NCBI GenBank assembly: GCA_029266335.1
Contig: JAQSXC010000089.1
Coordinates: forward strand, 1-32,560
Direction: 5' to 3'
Origin: Eubacterium sp.
Lineage (GTDB): Bacteria; Bacillota; Clostridia; Acetivibrionales; DSM-1351
Length of the DNA: 32,560 bases
Shown: piece after piece, positions 10,155 through 17,244 of the stretch
Position numbering within the stretch: the stretch's first letter is position 1
Layout of the letters: every line of letters begins with the position of its first letter
Made by a program: the position numbers and the translations under genes
The notes under the pieces: model-generated
The model's input: only the letters and a program-made list of their open reading frames with translations
Database searches by the model: none
Told to the model about the DNA's origin: nothing

Positions 10155-10700
10155 ATGAAAAGAAATCAGGCTATATGTACTTTAGCAGAACTTGCAGGAT
10201 CCCTTGGTCCATATGGAACATTAGAATCTAGGCTTGAGGCAACTGTTAATTGGCACAATAGCTTGGATTTAGATTCAATAGATGTGTTGATTGATATTTT
10301 ATTAAATCCTCCTTTAGACAAGGAAATAAATAAGACTCCAGAATACTTTGAGGGAGAAATTATTGAAGCGTTAACGTCAATAGGAAAGAGGGATGCCACT
10401 AATTTCTTGAAAAAAGCAGAATACTTAATTAATCTAAAACAAGTTCGACCAGTAATAATAGATGTAATAGGTGGGCTACGTTGTGAAGGCGGTATATTTC
10501 TTTTAGAATCACTTTTAAAAAAAGTTGATTTAAATGACGATGAACTTGTAAGGATAGTAAGTTCATTAGCAGAAATTGAAGGATCAAAGACTTTGGAACT
10601 TTTAGAAAAGATGAAAAAGTTATATTATAATAGGTCCTCCGAAGTATTACAACAAATTAATATTTGGTTAGGATACTTCAAAAATAGGAAAGATAGATAG
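10155..10700 (+). CDS. Candidate immunity protein, HEAT-repeat-like
   Basis: An about 181-residue, all-helical, soluble protein without signal peptide. The C-terminal two thirds show HEAT-like helical repeats, for example EALTSIGKRDATNFLKKA, VIGGLRCEGGIFLLESLLKK and SLAEIEGSKTLELLEKM. In-frame ATGs exist at 10125, 10149 and 10155; AAGGGA at 10141-10146 gives proper spacing only for 10155. It lies 66 bases after the toxin-like gene, same strand, and looks AT-richer than the salvage genes beyond it. Small cytoplasmic HEAT proteins directly after toxin genes are often immunity proteins; that is the reason for the call, since the sequence itself shows only the fold. It could also be an unrelated scaffold protein. 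Confidence 0.5.
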   Translation: MKRNQAICTLAELAGSLGPYGTLESRLEATVNWHNSLDLDSIDVLIDILLNPPLDKEINKTPEYFEGEIIEALTSIGKRDATNFLKKAEYLINLKQVRPVIIDVIGGLRCEGGIFLLESLLKKVDLNDDELVRIVSSLAEIEGSKTLELLEKMKKLYYNRSSEVLQQINIWLGYFKNRKDR

Positions 10701-10722
10701 ATAAATCAAAACACTACGGTCC

Positions 10723-10745
10723 TTGTAGCATTAAAAACGCTACAA
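10723..10745 (+). terminator. Hairpin after the candidate immunity gene, possible weak terminator
   Basis: TTGTAGC (10723-10729) pairs with GCTACAA (10739-10745) around a 9-base loop. A short T run follows only about 6 bases later, so termination is possible but weak. Confidence 0.3.
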
Positions 10746-10797
10746 CATTGATTTTTAGCAGTAGACATAAAATTTATAAAGCGGAACTATCGTGCAT

Positions 10798-10849
10798 AAA
10801 AAGACCCGGAGATAAACAATGAATTTATTTTTTCATCGTCTGCTCCGGG
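10798..10849 (-). terminator. Terminator of the minus-strand kinase gene
   Basis: On the minus strand CCCGGAG (10849-10843) pairs with CTCCGGG (10811-10805), with further internal pairing between GATGAA and TTCATT, and the stem is followed by TCTTTTT (10804-10798). It lies about 60 bases beyond the stop of the kinase gene. Confidence 0.6.
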
Positions 10850-10907
10850 AGCAACATATCACTCGTTTTGAGACATCCTGCTTAACTTCAAACCACTGTC
10901 TCCTGCC

Positions 10908-11909
10908 TTATTTTATTGTATTTTCCACTGAAGCAATAACTTTACTCTTTGTAGCAATATCGGCAAATGAACTGTTTACAAGCTCAAGTGCCCAAAGGAC
11001 TGCACCGGTGGCCGGGGGCACCGTTAAAATATTATACTTGCAGTTCTTATCTGTGAATTGAGATACATACTTTGTAAATTTATCAAAAAGCATGGGGGTT
11101 TCGGCTTTTACCCATACCGAGCCGGCCAGGACAATCTCCACCATGTCCCTGAAGGAAAGATTATTTATGCAGCCGGTGGCTGATTTCGCCAGCTGCAAGG
11201 CGGAGTTCTCCACAACCGCAATGGCTGCGGGATCACCTGAATCGGCATGCCGGAACAACAATTGCACCAGCTCCTTGACGGGAAGCTGTCCGGATACTGT
11301 AAGCTCGCTGATTTTCTGTATATAATAAAATTTATCGGATATTTCAAGCAGTTCCATGACCGGTGTTGAAAGTGAGGTGGCAGGACTCATTCTGTACAGA
11401 CTGTCATAAACAGTTCTGATGACCTTTCTTGCAAGAAAGAAACCTCCTGCCTCATCACCGCATATTTCACTGCCTATACCGCCAACCTGAAGTCTGTTGC
11501 CCTGTGGATCTATTCCTCCTGTAACGGAACCTGAGCCGTTTATGGAGCAAATCCCATAACCACTGCTTGTACCCGCCTTTATTCCCAGGAAGGAGTCGTT
11601 GTCCACTTCGAAATTCTTAAAACCTATTCTTTTTATGATGTCGGTCAGCTGCTGCTTTTGTATGGGAACATCGGCGCCGGCCAGGCCAAAGGCACCGGCA
11701 GCTACATTTTCCATGGAAATTGCATTGCGTGTCAGCAGTTGGTTTATTTTTTCGTTCATAATTCTGAAGGAGCTTTGATAAGCATCTGGGAAGCGCTCAT
11801 GGCTGCAAGTGCCGTCTCTTAAATGATCTACAAAGTTTCCCTCAATATCAAAAAGAAAATAGTCTGTTTTACTGTTTCCTCCATCGACACCAATTACATA
11901 TTTATTCAT
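10908..11909 (-). CDS. BadF/BadG-type sugar kinase (GlcNAc or MurNAc kinase)
   Basis: A 333-residue cytoplasmic kinase of the ASKHA fold. The phosphate-1 loop GVDGGNSKTD is at residues 6-15, the second ATP site GSGSVTGG near the middle, followed by GGIGSEICGDEAGGFFLARK, typical of N-acetylglucosamine kinases of the BadF/BadG/BcrA/BcrD group. The frame is open further upstream, but ATG 11909 has a GGGGG about 8 bases before it and begins right at the first beta strand. In Clostridium acetobutylicum a kinase of this family (MurK) phosphorylates both MurNAc and GlcNAc. Here a second BadF-type kinase sits at 24938-25870, so the two may divide the sugars. It has its own promoter downstream of the GH4 gene. 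Confidence 0.83.
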   Translation of the reverse strand: MNKYVIGVDGGNSKTDYFLFDIEGNFVDHLRDGTCSHERFPDAYQSSFRIMNEKINQLLTRNAISMENVAAGAFGLAGADVPIQKQQLTDIIKRIGFKNFEVDNDSFLGIKAGTSSGYGICSINGSGSVTGGIDPQGNRLQVGGIGSEICGDEAGGFFLARKVIRTVYDSLYRMSPATSLSTPVMELLEISDKFYYIQKISELTVSGQLPVKELVQLLFRHADSGDPAAIAVVENSALQLAKSATGCINNLSFRDMVEIVLAGSVWVKAETPMLFDKFTKYVSQFTDKNCKYNILTVPPATGAVLWALELVNSSFADIATKSKVIASVENTIK

Positions 11910-11937
11910 AAAAATGCCCCCAATCCTGGATTTTATA

Positions 11938-11977
11938 ATTATCTTATTAATTTTAACGTGTTTCAATTCGTTGAAAC
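11938..11977 (-). promoter_or_regulatory. Promoter and palindromic operator of the minus-strand kinase
   Basis: Read on the minus strand, TTGAAA (11966-11961) and GATAAT (11943-11938) are 17 bases apart, a good sigma-A promoter 29 bases before the start. The -35 box lies inside an 18-base palindrome at 11960-11977 (GTTTCAA, 4-base centre, TTGAAAC), a likely repressor site. It differs from the TGAAAT-type sites near the RpiR gene but shares the TTGAAA/TTTCAA core. Confidence 0.6.
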
Positions 11978-12079
11978 TGAGCTCACATACAGTTACAACC
12001 GGCACAACCTACTTAACAGCAAAGTTGAGCACCGGTCTAGTCGGCAACTATTTAATTTACGAAATATAATTAAAAAATC

Positions 12080-13369
12080 CTATAGGGCATTGAAAAATTG
12101 GGGCAGATATGCTTTGTGTGCTTCTTTAAGGTCATCAAAACATGCCTTTGCAAGGTGGTAGTCGCCTACCAGGGGATTCATAAGCAGTGCACGCATAGCT
12201 GCAGCATCGTCTCCGCTTATGGCTGCAATTACCGTATTCCGCTCATAGGCCTTAACCATTCTCATATAATCAATGATATGGGAATTGCTGAAGCCGGTGA
12301 TTTTGACCGGCTTTGCTCCGTCTTTGCCAATAACTGCGTTGATTTCTATTGAGTCATTATCCTCCATAAAATCCAGAGCCCCATTATTCAATACATTTAC
12401 AACATGTTTTTCCTGCTTATCGTTATAAATGGCATCAACCAGGGATACGGCAACCTCCGAATAATTGGCTCCGCCTCTGGTAGAGAGCAGCTCCGGTTTG
12501 GTATTGAGTTCCGAATTTGAGTATATGCTTAAAAGCTCTTCTTCAATAGCCTCGCATTTTTCTCCGCGGGTCTGCTCAGCCTCCATAAGGAGCTTCAATT
12601 TCTTGTCCCTGTAATAATAGTATTCCATGTAGGAGGACGGAATGGCCCCGATTGTCTGAATAAATTCCTTACTGAAGCCGCTGGAGGGGATATTTTTCAT
12701 TGTTTCACTGTTTAAACCCATATCAAGTGCAGTTTTAAGATAATCTTTGCCGCCGTTCTTTATTGAGGTTATCCAGCTGAGGTGATTGAGTCCCACATAT
12801 TCAATATCAGCTGTTTTCAACTCCAGCGCTTCTTTAACACTCTTAAACATATTGAAGGGGACATTGCAAAGTCCCATCATTTTTACTTTTGTATTTGTAA
12901 GAATTGCCTGAGATATGATACCTGATGGATTGGAAAAGTTTATAAGCCAGGCCTCGGGGCAGAGCTGCCGCATTTTTTCGGCTATGTCCAGCATAACGGG
13001 TATCGTCCGCAGGGCCTTGAAAAAGCCTCCTATACCACAGGTTTCCTGACCTATGAGATTATATTTTAATGGAATTTTTTCATCCAGTACTCTTGCAGGA
13101 AGTTTGCCTACTCTTATCTGGCAGAGAACAAAATCTGCATTGATCAGAGCGGTATTCAGGTCTTCCGTTAATGTTATATTGCAGTTGATTCCTGCCGCTG
13201 CTATCATCCGGCCGCAGAGGCCTCCGACAATATTCAGCTTTCTGGTGTCGATATCCATCAGCACCAGTTCTCCCAAGGGCAGCTCGGCTTTTCGCTTTAT
13301 AAAGCCTTCAATCAATTCAGGCGTATAGGTACTGCCCGAACCTATTATAGCAATTTTTAGTTTTCCCAT
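12080..13369 (-). CDS. GH4-family NAD- and metal-dependent glycosidase (6-phospho-beta-glucosidase-like)
   Basis: A 429-residue cytoplasmic enzyme of normal GH4 length. The N-terminal dinucleotide-binding loop is IIGSGSTYTPEL. Other family signatures are GQETCGIGGFFKALR, NFSNPSG, GLCNVP (metal-ligand Cys) and GLNHLSW (metal-ligand His). GH4 enzymes oxidise C3 of the substrate with NAD+, eliminate the aglycone and re-reduce, usually acting on phosphorylated disaccharides. The start at 13369 has GGAGG 5 bases upstream; an in-frame ATG at 13390 lacks one. It is transcribed divergently from the RpiR-type regulator and sits in a peptidoglycan salvage cluster with no phosphotransferase system, so its substrate is unclear. 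Family assignment is firm; the 6-phospho-beta-glucosidase name is generic. Confidence 0.88.
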   Translation of the reverse strand: MGKLKIAIIGSGSTYTPELIEGFIKRKAELPLGELVLMDIDTRKLNIVGGLCGRMIAAAGINCNITLTEDLNTALINADFVLCQIRVGKLPARVLDEKIPLKYNLIGQETCGIGGFFKALRTIPVMLDIAEKMRQLCPEAWLINFSNPSGIISQAILTNTKVKMMGLCNVPFNMFKSVKEALELKTADIEYVGLNHLSWITSIKNGGKDYLKTALDMGLNSETMKNIPSSGFSKEFIQTIGAIPSSYMEYYYYRDKKLKLLMEAEQTRGEKCEAIEEELLSIYSNSELNTKPELLSTRGGANYSEVAVSLVDAIYNDKQEKHVVNVLNNGALDFMEDNDSIEINAVIGKDGAKPVKITGFSNSHIIDYMRMVKAYERNTVIAAISGDDAAAMRALLMNPLVGDYHLAKACFDDLKEAHKAYLPQFFNAL

Positions 13370-13424
13370 AGTAACCTCCAATTCATACATCTAAATCTCT
13401 TGCTGTCTCCAACCCTGCCGGAGT

Positions 13425-13510
13425 GCCTCGTGGTCTGTAACATCTAAATTCATACATTGGCGGGGTTAAATTTCTTGGTCAATACATGTTTTAGATGTTA
13501 CAGACTACTA
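13425..13510. repeat. Palindromic dispersed element, copy B
   Basis: Homologous to copy A at 7928-8025 but inverted. Its ends form a perfect 16-base inverted repeat (13433-13448 with 13490-13505; GTCTGTAACATCTAAA and complement) around a 41-base centre. It lies between the predicted GH4 promoter (13521-13550) and the GH4 start, so the GH4 mRNA leader would carry it as a stable hairpin. Confidence 0.75.
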
Positions 13511-13520
13511 GTATGATTTT

Positions 13521-13561
13521 ATTATAGAACGAATCATTCAGTTATTGCAATAAAAATTTCA
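13521..13561 (-). promoter_or_regulatory. GH4 promoter with overlapping RpiR-type operator
   Basis: On the minus strand TTGCAA (13550-13545) and TATAAT (13526-13521) are 18 bases apart. The palindrome-like TGCAATAAAAATTTCA at 13546-13561 covers the -35 box and resembles the sites at 13578-13592 and 14559-14573, with one extra base in the centre. Confidence 0.6.
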
Positions 13562-13576
13562 AACAAAAATTTTATA

Positions 13577-13605
13577 TTGAAATTTTATTACAAGCATGAT
13601 ATTAT
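13577..13605 (+). promoter_or_regulatory. RpiR-type regulator promoter with overlapping operator
   Basis: TTGAAA (13577-13582) and TATTAT (13600-13605) are 17 bases apart. TGAAATTTTATTACA at 13578-13592 overlaps the -35 box and matches the reverse complement of the perfect site at 14559-14573 in 14 of 15 positions. Autoregulation is the natural reading. Confidence 0.65.
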
Positions 13606-13651
13606 TATGATGTAACAGAGGAATTTAATACACAAGAAAGTTGGTGATTTA

Positions 13652-14515
13652 ATGCCGCCAAATGACAATATTCTGCTGAAGCTCAGAGAGATTAAGGAGA
13701 GTCTTACTCCGGTTGAAAAACTGATTGCGGAATATATATTGGAAAACACTTATGAAGTTCCCAGTCTGTCAATCAAGGAGTTAGCCATAAAAAGCAAGAC
13801 AAGCGATGCTTCGGTATTAAGATTCTGCAAAACAATAAGTTATAAAAGCTACAGAGAGTTTATTGTAAGTATATCAACTTCCCTAGGCTCAATGGAGGAG
13901 GAAGAGACAGATCAGTACACAGATATCCAGCCCGGAGACGACCTGCAGACGATAATCAATAATATATCCCTCAATAACTGCAAGTCAATTGAGGATACTC
14001 TAAAGATTGTAAGCCGTTCCGAAATTGAAAAGGCTGTGGGTTTATTAATAAAGACCCAGAAAATCGACTTTTATGGTATAGGAGCTTCGGGACTGGTGTG
14101 CATGGATGCCCAACAGAAATTCATGCGTATAAATAAAATGTGTCATGCCTATACTGACAGCCATAGCCAGTTGACGGCTGCAACACTGCTTAAAAAGGGT
14201 GACGTGGCGGTTGTTATTTCAAACTCCGGCAAAACGGTAGAAATACTGGATGCCCTGGAAGTGGCAAAAAAAATGGGAGCCTCGGTCATAGCAATTACCC
14301 GATACAGTAAGAGCTATCTTGCGGAGGGTGCCGATGTTGTGCTGAACATATCAACACCGGAGGTGACCATCAGAAGCGGTGCCATGGGATCCAGAATAGC
14401 AATGCTTAATATTATTGACATTCTTTTTGCAGGTGTTGCAAGTGCGGAATACCAGAATGTAAGAAAATATCTCAGTAAAACACATAATATCATACTTAAT
14501 AAACAAAGAAATTAA
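13652..14515 (+). CDS. RpiR-family transcriptional regulator (MurR-like)
   Basis: A 287-residue regulator. Residues about 1-80 form the RpiR helix-turn-helix (LTPVEKLIAEYILEN, then LSIKELAIKSKTSDASVLRF), and residues about 125-265 a SIS sugar-phosphate isomerase-like domain with IDFYGIGASGLVCMDA and VVISNSGKTVEILDA. B. subtilis and E. coli MurR, of this family, control MurNAc catabolism and respond to MurNAc-6-phosphate, and the adjacent gene here is murQ, so the same effector is likely. The ribosome binding site is modest (GGTGA). The gene is divergent from GH4. Candidate operators sit at its own promoter, the GH4 promoter and the murQ promoter region. It could act as repressor or activator. 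Confidence 0.88.
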   Translation: MPPNDNILLKLREIKESLTPVEKLIAEYILENTYEVPSLSIKELAIKSKTSDASVLRFCKTISYKSYREFIVSISTSLGSMEEEETDQYTDIQPGDDLQTIINNISLNNCKSIEDTLKIVSRSEIEKAVGLLIKTQKIDFYGIGASGLVCMDAQQKFMRINKMCHAYTDSHSQLTAATLLKKGDVAVVISNSGKTVEILDALEVAKKMGASVIAITRYSKSYLAEGADVVLNISTPEVTIRSGAMGSRIAMLNIIDILFAGVASAEYQNVRKYLSKTHNIILNKQRN

Positions 14516-14516
14516 G

Positions 14517-14548
14517 TTTTTGACCCATCAAAAAAGTGGGTCAAAAAA
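14517..14548. other. Strong hairpin between regulator gene and murQ
   Basis: TTTTTGACCCA (14517-14527) pairs with TGGGTCAAAAA (14537-14547). The T run is on the 5' arm and A on the 3' arm on both strands, so it is not a textbook terminator; it may still end or attenuate the regulator transcript. Confidence 0.5.
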
Positions 14549-14558
14549 CATCCCTATA

Positions 14559-14573
14559 TGAAATAAAATTTCA
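14559..14573. promoter_or_regulatory. Perfect palindromic RpiR-type operator upstream of murQ
   Basis: TGAAATAAAATTTCA is a perfect palindrome (TGAAAT, 3-base centre, ATTTCA), 39 bases before the murQ -35 box. A degenerate match, AATAAAATTCAT, overlaps the -10 region downstream. The distance would suit looping or activation as well as repression. Confidence 0.6.
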
Positions 14574-14612
14574 TAATATAATTTTAATAAAAAATAAAAT
14601 TTTAAAAATATA

Positions 14613-14640
14613 TTGACATAACATCGGGATACTATATAAT
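14613..14640 (+). promoter_or_regulatory. Sigma-A promoter of the murQ operon
   Basis: Consensus TTGACA (14613-14618) and TATAAT (14635-14640) with a 16-base spacer, about 65 bases before the murQ start. It is the strongest-looking promoter in the window and probably drives the long run of genes through the second BadF-type kinase. Confidence 0.85.
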
Positions 14641-14705
14641 AAAATTCATAGAATATATACAACGAAATGAACAATAGCTTGAAACAAAGGCGTGGAGGGG
14701 TTATT

Positions 14706-15620
14706 TTGGAGAATTATTTTGCTGGACTGACAACAGAAGAAGTGAACTTGGAAACCATGGAAATAGATGAGTGCTCAACAGATCAAATGCTAAGGATCAT
14801 TAATCAACAGGATATGTTAGTACCGGCAGCAGTTAAAAATGAAATTCCAAACATTTCGATAGCTGTAGATATCATCTATAATTCGCTTAAAGATGGTGGG
14901 AAATTATTTTATATCGGCGCCGGAACTTCAGGGAGACTGGGTGTTTTGGATGCTTCTGAATGTCCTCCCACCTTTGGAACTAATCCTGAAATGGTTCAGG
15001 GGCATATAGCCGGTGGAGATATTGCTTTAAGAACAGCAGTGGAAGGATGTGAGGATGACTTTGACGGGGGATCAAGGCTTGTAAGAGAATGCGGTATTAC
15101 TGCAAAAGACGTTGTAGTAGGTATCACAGCCAGCGGAAGTGCACCATTTGTACTGGGAGCACTGGAAGAGGCTAAAATATGCGGGGCTGCAACAATAGGT
15201 GTTGTGAATAATTACAATACAAAGGTTGAAGAAAAATGTGATATTTGCATTACAGTAGTTGTGGGGCCGGAGGTTATAACAGGTTCAACCAGGCTGAAAT
15301 CAGGAACAGCCCAGAAACTCGTACTTAATATGCTAACAACCGCCACAATGATAAAACTGGGAAAAGTATACGGGAATATGATGGTGGATTTGAAAGCCAC
15401 AAATAAAAAACTTCTGGACAGGGCAAAACGCATAGTAAGCACTATAACAGGTGTAACAGACAAAGTTGCTGCCGATTATCTGGATATGGCTGAAATGAAT
15501 GCAAAGCTGGCCATTATGATGATTGAAACAGGATTAAACCGTCGGGATGCAGAGGAACTGCTGGAAAAAAATAATGGAAGGCTAAAAGAAGCAATAAGGG
15601 ATGTGGCTAAAAAAGTCTAA
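14706..15620 (+). CDS. murQ: N-acetylmuramic acid 6-phosphate etherase
   Basis: MurQ splits the lactyl ether of MurNAc-6-phosphate to give GlcNAc-6-phosphate and D-lactate in the cytoplasm. The SIS domain carries the signatures YIGAGTSGRLGVLDASECPP and FGTNPEMVQGHIAGG, then AVEGCEDD with a conserved acidic pair in the catalytic region, and ITASGSAPFV. An ATG at 14667 is in frame but unsupported; GGAGGGG at 14694-14700 lies 5 bases before TTG 14706, which gives MENYFAGLTTEEVN and 304 residues, the normal family length. It is first in the operon, followed by the sugar importer 63 bases on, right behind a consensus promoter and a candidate operator. The function is secure. Confidence 0.96.
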   Translation: MENYFAGLTTEEVNLETMEIDECSTDQMLRIINQQDMLVPAAVKNEIPNISIAVDIIYNSLKDGGKLFYIGAGTSGRLGVLDASECPPTFGTNPEMVQGHIAGGDIALRTAVEGCEDDFDGGSRLVRECGITAKDVVVGITASGSAPFVLGALEEAKICGAATIGVVNNYNTKVEEKCDICITVVVGPEVITGSTRLKSGTAQKLVLNMLTTATMIKLGKVYGNMMVDLKATNKKLLDRAKRIVSTITGVTDKVAADYLDMAEMNAKLAIMMIETGLNRRDAEELLEKNNGRLKEAIRDVAKKV

Positions 15621-15683
15621 AGTTTACCAATGGGTATGTAATGCCAATGGTATGTCTAAATTAAAAAAATTTGGAGGGATATT

Positions 15684-17132
15684 ATGAAAAAATTCAGTCG
15701 TATCACCAGCTTAATGCTGGCATTAGTGATGATTGCAGGTCTGGCAGCAGCCTGCGGAAATTCCGATGATGCAGCAAATAGTTCCACCGCAGCAAGTACG
15801 AGCTCGGCTTCAGGCAATACGTCGGCAGAGGCAGATACAATTACAGCATTGCTGCCGCCTGTCTCAGCAACTTATCAGGATAATTTTAATAAGTTCAGCA
15901 AGGATTTTAATACCAAGTATCCAAATCTTACTCTGAAAATAGAACCTGCCAGCTGGGAAGATATGACTCAAAAGCTGGATGTACAGGTTAATGCGGGCAG
16001 TCCTCCCGATATAGCCTTTATAGGTTCCGACGGAGTATCCAAGTACGTTGATACAGGACTTCTGATGAATATAAAGGATATTGCAACACCTGATATGATA
16101 TCTGATTTTGATGAGGGGCCGTTAAATTATATGAAGAACGGAGACGGACTATACGGCTTCCCTGCATACATGGAAATACATGCCATCGGCGGTAACAAAC
16201 AGTACCTTGAGCAGGCAGGCATAGATTACAAGTCTGTTCAGCAGAATGGCTGGACTTTTGAACAGTTCAGAGAAGCCATCAAGAAAGGTTTGGTAAAAGA
16301 AGGCAATGCAACAAAACGTTACGGCTTTGTATTTGCCTGTGCCGGAGTTGCAGCAAAGGATTATCTTTCAATAATGGTGAAGTCGGCCGGAATGCCTTCC
16401 TCTTTCACAAAGGATCTGAAATATGCATATACAAGCAAAAACTATCTTGAATTGCTTAAAGACTTGAGAACTTTCATTGATGACGGAGCAATGCCAAAGG
16501 AATTAAGTTCTGTTGATGCTGGAAAGCGTTGGAACATGTTCCTTACAGGGCAGACCATGATAACAGGAAAAGGTCTTGCTACTTTTGAAAACTCAGCCAA
16601 CAAGAACAATGCGAAAATTGATGCAAAAGATGGAAGTGCCGTTAAAGACAGTATAAAAGCAGACTACATCGTACTGCCCGTACCAAGCTTTGCAGGAGCA
16701 CAGGCTGTTTCAACACCGGCTGTTGATGGCTATGTGACCTTCCGTGGTAAAAACGAACCCACAAAGGCCCATATTGATAATGTTGTAAAAGCAGCATATT
16801 ATATGGCTTCGGGAGAAGTGGCAGCAATGACTAACAATGACCTGTTTGTTGCACATATTACCAAGTCGGCCAATGAAGCAGCCAAGTCAATGAAAATTGA
16901 CAGAAATCCTGACAACGAAGCAGCTGTTCAAAACATGCTGAAGATTGCGGCACCGGCTCGTCCTGATATTCCAACCGACCTTGGAGCTAAAGCTATAAAA
17001 ATCGAGGATGAAGTAATAATTCCAAAATTCCAGGCGTTGCTGGCAAATGAAATTACTCCCGAGGACATGTACAACGCAGTAAAAGAAGCTGCTGTTGCTG
17101 CCTTTGGTGAGGATGGAATTGCTAAAGATTAA
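15684..17132 (+). CDS. Sugar ABC transporter substrate-binding lipoprotein
   Basis: A 482-residue solute-binding protein of the carbohydrate family 1 type. The N-terminus is a lipoprotein signal with lipobox LAAAC (Cys at about residue 24), followed by a Ser/Ala/Thr-rich tether, so the mature protein is anchored outside the membrane. The body has typical features such as KFSKDFNTKYPNLTLKIEPA and VNAGSPPDIAFIGSDG. RBS GGAGG lies 6 bases before the ATG. Two permease genes follow. Being inside a MurNAc salvage operon, its likely ligands are muropeptide-derived sugars such as MurNAc-GlcNAc saccharides, an inference from context only. Confidence 0.9.
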   Translation: MKKFSRITSLMLALVMIAGLAAACGNSDDAANSSTAASTSSASGNTSAEADTITALLPPVSATYQDNFNKFSKDFNTKYPNLTLKIEPASWEDMTQKLDVQVNAGSPPDIAFIGSDGVSKYVDTGLLMNIKDIATPDMISDFDEGPLNYMKNGDGLYGFPAYMEIHAIGGNKQYLEQAGIDYKSVQQNGWTFEQFREAIKKGLVKEGNATKRYGFVFACAGVAAKDYLSIMVKSAGMPSSFTKDLKYAYTSKNYLELLKDLRTFIDDGAMPKELSSVDAGKRWNMFLTGQTMITGKGLATFENSANKNNAKIDAKDGSAVKDSIKADYIVLPVPSFAGAQAVSTPAVDGYVTFRGKNEPTKAHIDNVVKAAYYMASGEVAAMTNNDLFVAHITKSANEAAKSMKIDRNPDNEAAVQNMLKIAAPARPDIPTDLGAKAIKIEDEVIIPKFQALLANEITPEDMYNAVKEAAVAAFGEDGIAKD

Positions 17133-17141
17133 TATTATATA

Positions 17142-17205
17142 AAGTTTCTGTCCAGTATATTAGTAGGCTTGCTAAAGACCTCGTTAATATGCTGGACCGA
17201 AACTT
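17142..17205 (+). other. Long intergenic hairpin between binding-protein and permease genes
   Basis: A stem of about 20 pairs with one mismatch: 17142-17148 with 17199-17205 (AAGTTTC/GAAACTT), 17150-17155 with 17192-17197 (GTCCAG/CTGGAC), 17156-17162 with 17185-17191. The loop is 22 bases. No T tract follows. It probably protects the 3' end of the binding-protein mRNA or attenuates read-through, giving more binding protein than permease. Confidence 0.8.
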
Positions 17206-17244
17206 AAACCAGAAGATAGATGTAACAATGTTTGGGAGGAGCTT

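Noticed and set aside
14517-14548. Regulator-gene hairpin as a classical terminator
   Set aside because: No T tract follows the stem on either strand; recorded only as a hairpin.
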